NCBI GenBank assembly: GCA_965263285.1
Contig: CBDHHD010000004.1
Coordinates: forward strand, 248,001 to 312,000
Source of the DNA: JASGCP01 sp965263285
GTDB lineage: Bacteria > Bacteroidota > Bacteroidia > Chitinophagales > Chitinophagaceae
Length of the DNA stretch: 64,000 nt
Direction: 5' to 3'
Shown here: positions 7,918-16,844 of the stretch, piece after piece
Numbering within the stretch: the stretch's first letter is position 1
Layout: the number at the start of each line of letters is the position of its first letter
Program-made: the position numbers and the translations under genes
The notes under the pieces: model-generated
The model's input: only the letters and a program-made list of their open reading frames with translations
Told to the model about the DNA's origin: nothing
Databases searched by the model: none

Positions 7918-8694
7918 ATGCAATCAATTGGGCATAAAAAAATCATACTTGATGAAATAGATAGCACGAATGTATATGCATGGCAATTAATTCATAACAA
8001 TCAAGCGGAACATGGGTTGGCTGTTTTTGCACATCATCAAACTAATGGAAAGGGTCAATTCGGTAATACATGGACAAATGAGCCATGCAAAAGTCTTTTA
8101 GTTTCTTATACATGGGATATTAAATCAATTCCTTATCCTTATTGTTCTTTTTTATTTATTGCAATGGTTACAGTTTCCTTATATGAATGTATAAAAAACA
8201 TATTGCCTATTTCGTTACAACCAAAGTTGTTTATTAAATGGCCAAATGATTTGTATTATGAAAATAATAAATTAGGTGGAATACTAATTGAAAATAGAGT
8301 GGTTGCTTGTGCTGATATGCCATTGTCTTCAGTATGGTTGGTAGTAGGCATTGGGGTTAATATAAATCAAATATCATTTCCTATATACTTAAAAAATCCT
8401 ATTTCTTTACAACAAATTATTCATCAAGTTATTCAACCTCTTGATATATTAGATCAATTGAGCAATATACTTGACAAGAATTGGCAGTTGTTTAAACATA
8501 AACCTACAGATGATACCTATATTCATTACTATAATCAGTATTTATATAAACGGCATGAATGGGTTAAATTTAAAAAGTCAAATCAATTAATGAGCTTACA
8601 AATTGATTCTGTAGATAAAGATGGTTTGTTATATACCACTAAAAAAGAGCTGAGGGGATTTATGCATGGTGAAATTCAATGGATATTGCCTTAG
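7918..8694 (+). CDS. birA: Biotin--[acetyl-CoA-carboxylase] ligase
   Basis: This 258-residue protein activates biotin with ATP and attaches it to the biotin carboxyl carrier domain of carboxylases. It shows IDSTN at the start, a substrate loop with GKGQFGNTW in place of the common GRGRRGR-type loop, the signature KWPNDLYYENNKLGGILIEN, and a short C-terminal domain. There is no N-terminal winged-helix repressor domain, so this is a group I ligase without a bio-operon regulatory role. It follows map by 3 bp. Biotin synthase (bioB) is encoded at 45728-46720. Confidence 0.92.
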   Translation: MQSIGHKKIILDEIDSTNVYAWQLIHNNQAEHGLAVFAHHQTNGKGQFGNTWTNEPCKSLLVSYTWDIKSIPYPYCSFLFIAMVTVSLYECIKNILPISLQPKLFIKWPNDLYYENNKLGGILIENRVVACADMPLSSVWLVVGIGVNINQISFPIYLKNPISLQQIIHQVIQPLDILDQLSNILDKNWQLFKHKPTDDTYIHYYNQYLYKRHEWVKFKKSNQLMSLQIDSVDKDGLLYTTKKELRGFMHGEIQWILP

Positions 8695-8799
8695 TGAAGG
8701 TTGAAAAAATGAACAATATCTTCTTGTGCATAAGTTGTTAAAAAAAAAAAATACAATATGAAGTAAAAATGTCATCTTTGTTTTCTATTTTTTATTTCA

Positions 8800-10362
8800 A
8801 TGACAGACTTATCTTTACGCAGCATTCTATCTCAAGACAAAGTGGGCAATACAAGTGGATTTTCACAAGTGATGAAATCGGGGAAGGTACCCCCGCATTC
8901 AAGAGAGATAGAACAAATTGTATTAGGCACTATGATGGTTACTGAGGGTGCATTTGAGATATTGTTAGAAGCGCATATTGGAGCCGATTGTTTCTATGTA
9001 TTAGCACATAAATCAATTTATGAAGCGGCTATTGCACTGAATCAAAATAGTAAGAATATTGATATATTTATGCTTACTGAACAATTAAGGAAAGATGGCA
9101 AACTTAATGAGGTGGGGGGTGAATACTATCTAACAACTCTTAGCAATGGTATATTGAGTGCAGCACATTTAAAGGATCATGCTTATTTGATTTTAGAAAA
9201 ATTTATTCAACGAGAGTTAATTCGTATTGGAAATGATATGGTTGAGCAGTCTTATAAAGATTCAGTTAATGTGTTTGAGCTGTTGGACAAAAGTGAACAA
9301 GGGCTTTTTTCTATTACAGAGCAGTATTTAAAACGAAATGTAGAGTCAATTAGTGATATTCTTGCTACTGCCATTGCTAAGATTGATGAGATGAAAACGA
9401 AGGCAACGATATCGGGAGTAACTACAGGATATAGAGATTTAGATCATGTTACATACGGATGGCAACCTGGTAATTTAATTATTGTAGCCGCTCGGCCTGC
9501 TATGGGTAAAACTGCCTTTGCTCTTAATTTAGTAACCAATAGTGCTTTGCTAGACAAACGTGTTCCTGTTGCTTTTTTTACTTTGGAAATGGGTGCTACG
9601 GAAGTAGTGCAAAGAATGCTGAGTAGCGTAAGTGAAGTGGCGCTAGAAAAAGTTAACCGAGGCAAATTAGAAGATTGGGAATATCAGCAGTTAAATTTAA
9701 AAGGAGTGAAGATATTAGAGCAAGCACCTATATTCATTGATGAAACACCAGCATTAAATGCATTTGAATTGCGTGCTAAAGCTCGACGATTAGTGAAAGA
9801 GCATAAAGTAGGTATGATTGTTATTGATTACTTGCAATTAATGACTGGAGTATCTGAAAATCGTCATACAAACCGAGAACAAGAAGTAAGTAATATTTCT
9901 CGTAGTTTAAAAGCACTGGCTAAAGAACTTAACATACCTATTATTGCTTTAAGTCAGCTTAATAGATCTGTTGAATCAAGAGGGGGCAGTGGTGCTAACA
10001 TGGCAACAGGCGGAGGAAGTCCCAAAATGCCTCAATTAAGTGATTTGAGAGAATCGGGTGCTATTGAGCAAGATGCTGATTTAGTATTATTTATTAATAG
10101 ACCTGAGTATTATAATATATTGCAAGATGAAAATGGAGAGAGTACGAAAGGAATTGCGCATGTAGGAATAGCCAAACATAGAAATGGAACCTTAGAGACT
10201 TTTGCATTTAAATTCGAAAGTCATATTCAACGGTTTAGGGAATTAGGACCTTTAAGAAAAAATGGTCCTATGATCCCCTATGCAGGAGATATATTAACAC
10301 AATCTTCTATCCCTAGCAAACACAATGATACCGATGTAGACGATACGAAGGATATATTTTAG
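8800..10362 (+). CDS. dnaB: Replicative DNA helicase DnaB
   Basis: This 520-residue hexameric helicase unwinds DNA at the replication fork. An N-terminal domain (about residues 28-130, starting PPHSREIEQIVLGTMM) is followed by a RecA-like motor domain with Walker A ARPAMGKTAF (about 230-239), FFTLEMGA, Walker B VIDYLQLM, and SQLNRSVE followed by SDLRESGAIEQDADLV. The C-terminal tail is Asp/Ser-rich. The TAG stop shares its last base with the first base of the hairpin element at 10362; the 8-bp target duplication (ATATTTTA) shows the stop was already there before insertion, so the protein is unchanged. Confidence 0.97.
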   Translation: MTDLSLRSILSQDKVGNTSGFSQVMKSGKVPPHSREIEQIVLGTMMVTEGAFEILLEAHIGADCFYVLAHKSIYEAAIALNQNSKNIDIFMLTEQLRKDGKLNEVGGEYYLTTLSNGILSAAHLKDHAYLILEKFIQRELIRIGNDMVEQSYKDSVNVFELLDKSEQGLFSITEQYLKRNVESISDILATAIAKIDEMKTKATISGVTTGYRDLDHVTYGWQPGNLIIVAARPAMGKTAFALNLVTNSALLDKRVPVAFFTLEMGATEVVQRMLSSVSEVALEKVNRGKLEDWEYQQLNLKGVKILEQAPIFIDETPALNAFELRAKARRLVKEHKVGMIVIDYLQLMTGVSENRHTNREQEVSNISRSLKALAKELNIPIIALSQLNRSVESRGGSGANMATGGGSPKMPQLSDLRESGAIEQDADLVLFINRPEYYNILQDENGESTKGIAHVGIAKHRNGTLETFAFKFESHIQRFRELGPLRKNGPMIPYAGDILTQSSIPSKHNDTDVDDTKDIF

Positions 10363-10984
10363 GCTACATCTTTTTTTGAGGTGGGGGGTGGATATTTGTG
10401 TTTTTTGTAATGACTCAGGTATAGGTTCATCATTTATTTTTTATATCCTTTTCTTTCTTTTGTCTTGATACAAAAGAAAGAAACAAAGAAAAAATCAAGC
10501 CTGCAGATAAAGAGCTACAAAACTACGGCTCGTTACGCTAGCGAGAATGAATGGAAGGCGGTTAGGTATGAATCGTTATGATGAGCTTATCCATAGTGAT
10601 CTTTTATGTAAATACTTTATGCTCATCATAACGACTCATATATAAGAACTTCCGCCTCCACATTCTCGCTGGTCGCTTCGTTCACCTCGTTTTGTAACGC
10701 TCTTTATCTGAGGGCAGTCCTCATCAGATATTTCCTATTATTTCCATGTTTATATTTATTTAATAATCCATGCTTCCTGCACCTCAAAAAAAGATGTAGC
10801 CATACTATCTAATTCTGAGGCAATTTGTTCTAATGTAACTTTCATAATTTATTGATTTAAGGGTTATAAAATATTTGCAAATTATCTAATTTTTTAAAAG
10901 CCCTTTTACACACTTTTATGAACACTACCTGTTTATATTTATTTAATAATCCATGCTTCCAGTACCTCAAAAAAAGATTTAGCC
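10362..10984. repeat. Hairpin repeat element, type i, with duplicated right end and 8-bp target duplication
   Basis: The element opens GGCTACATCTTTTTTTGAGG and has the reverse-complement right end twice, at about 10774-10795 and 10959-10984. Perfect direct repeats ATATTTTA at 10354-10361 and 10985-10992 bracket the whole unit, so it entered or moved as one piece. The core folds into a long imperfect stem: a short hairpin of AAAGAAAG-type arms near 10450-10490, then arms including CGTTATGATGAGC and GCTCATCATAACG. A stretch beginning GTTTATATTTATTTAATAAT is repeated at about 10748 and 10929, bracketing ~180 bp. No coding capacity for a transposase is seen. Bases 10993-11162 contain nothing I can recognise. 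Confidence 0.85.
10756..10845 (-). CDS. Small ORF running into the hairpin repeat end
   Basis: From an ATG at 10845 the minus strand reads MKVTLEQIASELDS, then through the inverted-repeat end as MATSFFEVQEAWIIK to a TAA at 10756 (29 residues). The first half resembles a normal protein start; the second half is simply the translated repeat end. An AT-rich promoter-like stretch lies upstream. It may be the head of a gene cut off by the element. There is no recognised family and it may not be expressed. Confidence 0.25.
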   Translation of the reverse strand: MKVTLEQIASELDSMATSFFEVQEAWIIK

Positions 10985-11162
10985 ATATTTTAGATGATTA
11001 ATTAAGAAAGTAGCTTTTAACTTATTGTGTGTACTTTGTGTAGATGGAGTGAATGCATCTGTTGGGAATAAATATACCGTTTCTACGCTATATCTGATAT
11101 TGTAAATATAATTAATTAAACATGTTGGGTGGTGTCTGAGAGAAAAGATTTAGTTTAATCTA

Positions 11163-13153
11163 TTAATTTACTTGAATAATATCTGGCTTGCGTGTAAAAT
11201 TACTATTATAGCCCCATTCGAGATTGCTTTTAAAATCAAATCGATAAGGATTGAGGCCCGGATAATTTTGTGGAAAATAATAAGCTCTTAATTCAATAGT
11301 GCCTAAGATTAAGCTCTCGTTTCGAATGCGTACACCTCCACCTAAACTCGTAAAATTAACAGCTTGTGATATAAAGCCTGTTTCCGGGGTAAGAAAGCTA
11401 GTGTTGGCAAATACAAAGGGTGCAAATTTAAAACCAAATATAGCTCGTTGGCAGAAAAAAACATCTTGAAACCTGATGGTTGTACGAGAGGTGGCATTAA
11501 AGTTTAACAATGAAAATTCAGGTAATCCCCATGTACTTGATATGAGCAATGGAGGGGCAAAAACAACATTGCCAATAGAAGTATAACTTGCATTAATAAA
11601 TATCTTATTTCTCCAATAGCGGGAGAGTTTAATTAAATTAGTGAAAAAATTAAAGTCAACTAATGCCGTAATGTCTTGAAAGTTATTCCGTGTGTAATAG
11701 GTACTTGCTCTTGCTAATATATTAAAATAAAACCCTTGTTTATTAAAGTAACTCCTTTGAAAATCCAATCCTAGGTAGAATCGGTCAAATCCTTGTGTGT
11801 TGATATACCCCCCTGTAATAGTTCCACTAATACCTTGTGCCACATCCTCATCTCTCCCAAAATCATAAATGTAGCTAGTAGAATAATAGCTTTCTTTAAA
11901 CAAACTATAAGATCCTAAAACACCATATTGATTTCTATATAAATTTCTAAATATGAGTATCATTGAGTCAGGAATTTTTTGGTAAAATGTATTGAACAAT
12001 CGTAAAGCAATAAAGGAACGAGTTTTATGTGTAATATTCATATTTCTCCAAATGTTGGGTACTATGTTATATCCTGCCCATGCTTCATAAGTGTTATATT
12101 GATATCGAATAGTTTTTTTATAGACAGAATCAGAAACATATTGATTGGTTGTAGCATGATTTTCGTAGTTAAAAGTATATGTCCAATGGGTATAAGGACT
12201 AATCAATGGTCTTACTATTCGTCCATAATAAGACATTTCTTGTGTTTGGTTGGTGTTAAATGCAGGGGCATAATTAGAATAGCCTAATAATAGGTCGGCA
12301 AAACTACCCGCTATATTTCTTTGAGTATAAAAAACACTAAATGCAACTTTTTCTCTTCTGGTAAGGTCAACAAGCATGTTGGCATCAAAACGAATTCCTA
12401 CACCTGCTACATTGTCTTCATGAACTTTTATTTCTCCGCTGTTTTGTGAGCTAATACCTATATCTGCTCCTAATGAGTAATTGTCTTTAGATATAATATA
12501 GACATCTACCTCTCTATCAATATCATGAACAGGAGCTACAAGAAAAAATTGATTTTGTAAAAAAGGAACAGAGCGAAAAATACGCAAGTTATCAGCCAAT
12601 ATATATGGTTCTATCGTGTCTCCTTCATGAAACAATAGATAAGTCTTAATGGTATATTTTCTTGTACTTACATGAAGATGATTACCTATTCCAATAAGAA
12701 AATTCTGAAGTTTATATAAGCTAGGATCTTTATATTGCCTCCAATCTTCTTGATCTATATATATGTTTCTAATGCGATATCCTTTAAAAGCTTCAAAAGG
12801 AGCTGCTGTATTAATAATGCGACGATGTTCTGGGGGCGGTTGTGTTATAATGCTTTGTGCCACCCAACCTATAAACCCTTTTTTATGAGCAAGCATAGAA
12901 GCAATGTCGGCATTTAATATGCGTGCTCGTTTGGTGCTGTCTATGATTTTATGGGAGATATAAGCAGAATCTAAATTTGTTGTATGTATTACGCTATCCG
13001 ATAAGAGTATAGTAGTTTTTTTATGTTTTTTTTTTTAAATCTATTATACCGGTGAACATGAGGCGGAAGAGAATCATATGAAGAGTATGCTATGTTGTGC
13101 GATATTTTATCGGGAGTAAAATGTGCCAACATAATAATAACCAAATACCACAT
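11163..13153 (-). pseudogene. Omp85/BamA-TamA-like outer-membrane beta-barrel protein, frameshifted at a poly-A tract
   Basis: The long C-terminal frame shows POTRA-like sequence (IRNIYIDQEDWRQY... then PYILADNLRIFRSVPFLQN) followed by many alternating aromatic beta-strands ending in a barrel, as in BamA/TamA-type proteins of Bacteroidota that insert or export outer-membrane components. The N-terminus lies in another frame: from an ATG at 13153 it reads MWYLVIIMLAHFTPDK through HRYNRFK and meets a run of 11 A (minus strand; 13026-13036). With 12 A the two frames join into exactly 663 codons plus stop; with 11 the upstream frame ends within a few codons. The first residues form a short hydrophobic signal-like stretch. 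The cause may be pseudogenisation, transcriptional slippage rescue, or a base-call error. The family assignment is moderate; the frameshift is directly visible. Confidence 0.65.
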
Positions 13154-13261
13154 TGAATAAATAATAAGACAATTGTTAAAATAAGACGATTACAAATATA
13201 CAATAAAAATAATTATTTAAATAGTATATATTAATTGTAAAGTTATAAAAAGCATTATCTT

Positions 13262-13523
13262 GGCTAAATCATTTTTAAGGTGCTAAGAGGTTTTTAATAA
13301 ATGGCAACTACTCATGTATAGGTTCATACTCGTTTTTTATATCCTTTTCTTTCTTTTGTCTTGATACAAAAGAAAGAAACAAAGAAAAAATAAAGCCATC
13401 AGATACTTCCTATTATTTTCATACTTATAATTATTCGATCATCCATACACTTCATTAAACCTATTGAGTTAACTAAGTAGTTACAACTATATTTCTCTTA
13501 GCACCTTAAAAAAGGATGTAGCC
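13262..13523. repeat. Hairpin repeat element, type ii, internally deleted, with 8-bp target duplication
   Basis: Ends GGCTAAATC...AAGGTGCTAAGAG and CTCTTAGCACCTT...GATGTAGCC are imperfect inverted repeats. Perfect direct repeats ATTATCTT lie at 13254-13261 and 13524-13531. The copy retains the AAAGAAAG hairpin (about 13340-13385) but lacks the large central stem found in full copies. The right part (ATTCGATCATCCATACACTT and on) defines a second end type also seen at 46784-47833 and 35273-35430. Bases 13532-13715 hold nothing recognisable. Confidence 0.8.
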
Positions 13524-13715
13524 ATTATCTTTAATAGCTATGGCATAAGTGTTTTTTAATGGATGAGCTTAAAGGCATGAATATCAATGATGTTTATAGT
13601 AATTTGTTATGTGAGATAAGCAATACAAATGTCAGTAGGTTGAAGCGTTAAATTATTAAAGGGCTTTGTTAAGTGTTATGATTAACAACCTTGTAAAGCA
13701 TAGCAATTAATTGAT

Positions 13716-13723
13716 TAATTTTG
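13716..13723 (+). promoter_or_regulatory. Bacteroidota -7 box (TAATTTTG)
   Basis: TAATTTTG lies 23 bp before the ATG at 13747, with a CTTG candidate for the -33 element about 22 bp upstream. It probably serves the metallo-beta-lactamase-fold gene. Confidence 0.5.
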
Positions 13724-13746
13724 TATTTTATACTTAATTCACAAAA

Positions 13747-14610
13747 ATGAAGCTACATATTATTAATACAGGCTTGTTTAAATTAGATGGAGGAGCTATG
13801 TTTGGCTCTGTTCCTAAAACAATATGGAATAAGTTAAATCCAGCAGATGATAATAATCTTTGCAATTGGGCTATGCGTAGTTTGTTAATAGAATGGGATG
13901 ATAGATTGATATTAATTGATACAGGCATTGGGAATAAACAATCAGCATCTTTTCTTTCCTTTTACTATTTGCATGGGAATGATTCTTTGTTATCGTCTTT
14001 GCATACATTAGGTTTTACACCTGAAGATATTACTGATGTTATTCTTACACATTTACATTTAGATCATTGTGGAGGTGGGGTAAAAAGAGTAGGAGAAGAT
14101 TTGTTGCCTACTTTTCCTAAGGCTATATATTGGTCAAATCAATCTCATTGGGTATATGCACTTCACCCTAATAGAATAGAAAAATCATCTTTTTTACAAG
14201 AGAATATAACACCTTTAGAAATATCTCAATGTGTAAGATTTGTGCCCTTGCCTTCTGAGAATAGTCTTACTACAGTATACCCTTTCTCGCATAAAGATAT
14301 TATTTGTAAAGTGGTATATGGGCATACCAAGGCAATGATGATACCTATGGTGAGGTATCAGGAAAAAACATTTGTGTTTTGTTCTGATTTAATTCCTTCT
14401 ACTTTTCATATACCTATTAACTATATTGCAGGTTATGATATGCACCCACTTATATCTATACAAGAAAAAGAAATGTTTTTAGCAGAGGCATTAACTTATC
14501 ATTATATTCTTGTCTTTCAACATGACCCTTTTTATGAATGTTGTACGCTTATGCAAACAGCTAAAGGTATTAGATGTAACAAAGTGGGTAAGTTATCTGA
14601 TTTTTTATAA
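13747..14610 (+). CDS. Metallo-beta-lactamase-fold hydrolase
   Basis: This 287-residue protein has the metal-binding signature THLHLDHCGG, giving His102, His104, Asp106 and His107, with further ligands likely in the YGHTKAMM and FCSDLIPS segments. The fold hydrolyses many substrates (lactones, thioesters, phosphodiesters), and the sequence alone does not choose; the layout with LLIEWDDRLILIDTGIGNKQ and late FQHDP is like the lactonase/quinoprotein-relay-like hydrolase group. There is no signal peptide, so it is cytosolic. It overlaps the tail of the convergent gene on the minus strand by 6 bp. Confidence 0.88.
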   Translation: MKLHIINTGLFKLDGGAMFGSVPKTIWNKLNPADDNNLCNWAMRSLLIEWDDRLILIDTGIGNKQSASFLSFYYLHGNDSLLSSLHTLGFTPEDITDVILTHLHLDHCGGGVKRVGEDLLPTFPKAIYWSNQSHWVYALHPNRIEKSSFLQENITPLEISQCVRFVPLPSENSLTTVYPFSHKDIICKVVYGHTKAMMIPMVRYQEKTFVFCSDLIPSTFHIPINYIAGYDMHPLISIQEKEMFLAEALTYHYILVFQHDPFYECCTLMQTAKGIRCNKVGKLSDFL

Positions 14611-14928
14611 TATGTTTTTTAGTGTAATACACCATGTAATTATAGTAAATGATAGAACGGCATAGCTACAAATAGATGCCCACTTATACGGTAGCCATTG
14701 TTGTTTTATTATTCTTATTGTATGCAAAAATAGGAGAGCTATTATAAATAATAAAGGAGGATAAGCATGCCAAGAGTTAGATAGTTGACCTTGGCATAGT
14801 AATAAAAAAGCTGTTTTACCACCACAAGCCGGACAAGGAATATGTAAGTGTTTTTTATAAAAACAAGGAGCATATCTTTCCTGCCAAGAGAATATGGATT
14901 GAATGATGGTTATATAGTGTTTCGCCAT
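14605..14928 (-). CDS. DUF2752 family membrane protein
   Basis: This 107-residue protein contains the DUF2752 hallmark HIPCPACGGKTAFLLL followed by two hydrophobic segments (about residues 54-72 and 83-104). Function is unknown; in Bacteroidota it is commonly next to CCC-motif membrane proteins, as here. No downstream Met could serve as start, so its first 24 codons truly overlap the end of the upstream gene in another frame. Confidence 0.75.
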   Translation of the reverse strand: MAKHYITIIQSIFSWQERYAPCFYKKHLHIPCPACGGKTAFLLLCQGQLSNSWHAYPPLLFIIALLFLHTIRIIKQQWLPYKWASICSYAVLSFTIITWCITLKNIL

Positions 14929-15247
14929 AGTTATTTGAATGATAGCTTATTCCATTTAAAAAAACACCTACTAAAAATAAACCTACAACAATATAGTATA
15001 CAATGGTGATAGCACTTAAAATAACGCCTATAATTGATAAAATAAAACCGGCATTTAATGAGCCATACCCTATGTAACGAGATGGATTGCTCCTATACAT
15101 TTTTCTGCTACTCGAAGATAATGCAATTCCAATAATTCCTAATATTAAACCCACGAAAAAAAAACAAAACAAAAGAGAACAGATGCCTAATACTAAGCAA
15201 GCTGTTGAATAGGGTAATGTTTGTCGTTCTGAAATAGAGTCGTTCAT
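14855..15247 (-). CDS. CCC-motif / DUF4190-like small membrane protein (copy 2)
   Basis: This 130-residue protein has two hydrophobic blocks, LPYSTACLVLGICSLLFCFF... and LNAGFILSIIGVILSAITIV, separated by a basic loop (SSSSRKMYRSNPSRY). This is the pattern of the Bacteroidota CCC-motif membrane proteins, whose role is unknown. The last ~35 residues are polar, unlike the family, and overlap the DUF2752 gene; they may be a readthrough extension after loss of the original stop. The start overlaps the stop of the paralogue upstream in an ATGA arrangement, indicating translational coupling. Confidence 0.7.
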   Translation of the reverse strand: MNDSISERQTLPYSTACLVLGICSLLFCFFFVGLILGIIGIALSSSSRKMYRSNPSRYIGYGSLNAGFILSIIGVILSAITIVYYIVVGLFLVGVFLNGISYHSNNYGETLYNHHSIHILLAGKICSLFL

Positions 15248-15639
15248 AAGAATGCAAAAATAGATAAAATAGCAATAATGGTGGTAGCACTTAAAACAAC
15301 ACCTATAATTGATAAAATAAAACCGGCATTTAATGAGCTATAGCCTTTGTAATGAGATAGATTGGTTTTATATTTTTTTTTGCCACTTGAAGATAATGCA
15401 ATTCCAATAATTCCAAATATTAAACCTACAAAAGCACTAAAAAATGTAAGATAGAAAGATATCCCAATTTCTAGTGATAGTCTTTTTTCTAGTGATAGGC
15501 TTTGTGAAAATATGTTCAAGCCAACAAGTATCAGTACTAGAACTACAAAAAGACAAGAGCATATAAGTGAACAGATGCCTAATGCTAGGCAAGCTGTTGA
15601 ATAGGGTAATGCTTGTCGTTCAGAAATGGATTCATTCAT
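15244..15639 (-). CDS. CCC-motif / DUF4190-like small membrane protein (copy 1)
   Basis: This 131-residue paralogue shares MNESISERQALPYSTACLAL and the block LNAGFILSIIGVVLSATTII with the next gene, so the pair is a tandem duplication. Copy 1 has an insertion (about residues 38-62) between the first two hydrophobic stretches. Its stop overlaps the ATG of copy 2 by 4 bases. Three genes (15639 down to 14605) form one probable transcript of small inner-membrane proteins of unknown function. Confidence 0.72.
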   Translation of the reverse strand: MNESISERQALPYSTACLALGICSLICSCLFVVLVLILVGLNIFSQSLSLEKRLSLEIGISFYLTFFSAFVGLIFGIIGIALSSSGKKKYKTNLSHYKGYSSLNAGFILSIIGVVLSATTIIAILSIFAFL

Positions 15640-15758
15640 AAGAATAAAATAGATTAAATATAGTGTTTTTTTAAAAAAAAAGTTTAATTTTACATTCTTA
15701 CTTTATGGTTTAAATTGACAAAAATAATTAATTATTATTTTATTTTATCTATTATTTT

Positions 15759-16839
15759 ATGAATTATCCTACTGTAAATATAGAACACAAACAAGAAGTA
15801 GCTAAACTATTATATAAAAGACCTTTGTTAATTGCGGGGCCTTGTAGTGCTGAAACTGAAGAACAATTAATAGCCACAGCACAGCAATTGGCACAATTAA
15901 AAAAGGTTGACGCTTTACGAGCGGGCATTTGGAAGCCTCGTACAAGACCAGGCATGTTTGAAGGAGTAGGAGTGAAAGGATTACCTTGGTTGCTAAAAGC
16001 AAAGCAACTAACAGGGTTGCCTACTGCAGTAGAAGTGGCTACTGCTAAACAAGTTGAAGATGCACTTCAATTTGAAGTAGATATCTTATGGATTGGAGCA
16101 AGAAGTACAGCCAATCCTTTTACAGTACAAGAAATAGCAACAGCATTAAAAGGGGTAGATGTGGTTGTTTTAATTAAAAACCCAGTTAATCCTGATGTTG
16201 AATTGTGGAGTGGCGCTGTAGAAAGAATTAAAAATGCTCATATTAAACATATAGGCATTATTCATCGCGGATTCAGTACATATAATAATATAGAATATAG
16301 AAATGCTCCTATGTGGTCATCTGCCTATTGAAATGAAAAGGAGATTTCCTGAATTGCCTATTATTTGCGACCCTTCTCATATTTGTGGGAAAAGAGATAA
16401 TCTATTAGAAGTAGCACAAGCGAGTGTGAACTTAGATTATAATGGACTTATTATAGAATCTCATATACAGCCTGATAAGGCATGGAGTGATGCAAAACAA
16501 CAAATTACTCCCGAAGAATTAGATAACTTGTTAAATAAAGTTGTTTGGAGAAGTGAAGATGTTTCATCACCAGATTATCATCAGGCTCTTGATCACTTGC
16601 GACAACAAATAGATCATTGCGATGATGAGTTAATCCAAATTCTTAGTCACCGAATGATCATATCTGAAAAGATTGGGGATTATAAAAGAGATAATAATAT
16701 CACTATATTGCAAACAAATAGATGGAATGATCTATTGCAAAAAGTAATAGAGAAAGGGGAAAAGAAAAAGTTAAGCAAAGAATTTATCATTAAGTTATTT
16801 GATGCTATTCATTTAGAAAGTATCAATCATCAAAAATAA
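15759..16839 (+). pseudogene. Bifunctional DAHP synthase / chorismate mutase, +1 frameshift
   Basis: The family joins phosphoenolpyruvate and erythrose 4-phosphate (first shikimate step) and converts chorismate to prephenate. The first frame (15759-16331) carries GPCSAETEEQL, RAGIWKPRTRPGMFEGVG, WIGARST and IHRGFSTY; the second frame resumes with LPIEMKRRFPELPIICDPSH (catalytic metal-binding region of the synthase) and continues into an AroQ-type chorismate mutase (ALDHLRQQIDHCDDELIQIL... SEKIGDYK). They join perfectly if one base is removed near 16317-16320 (Trp codon followed by TCAT instead of a triplet), giving 359 residues, the normal family length. So the gene carries a single inserted base. 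It may be inactive, or the base may be an assembly error; aroB follows 5 bp later and looks intact. Confidence 0.9.
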
Positions 16840-16844
16840 ATAGA

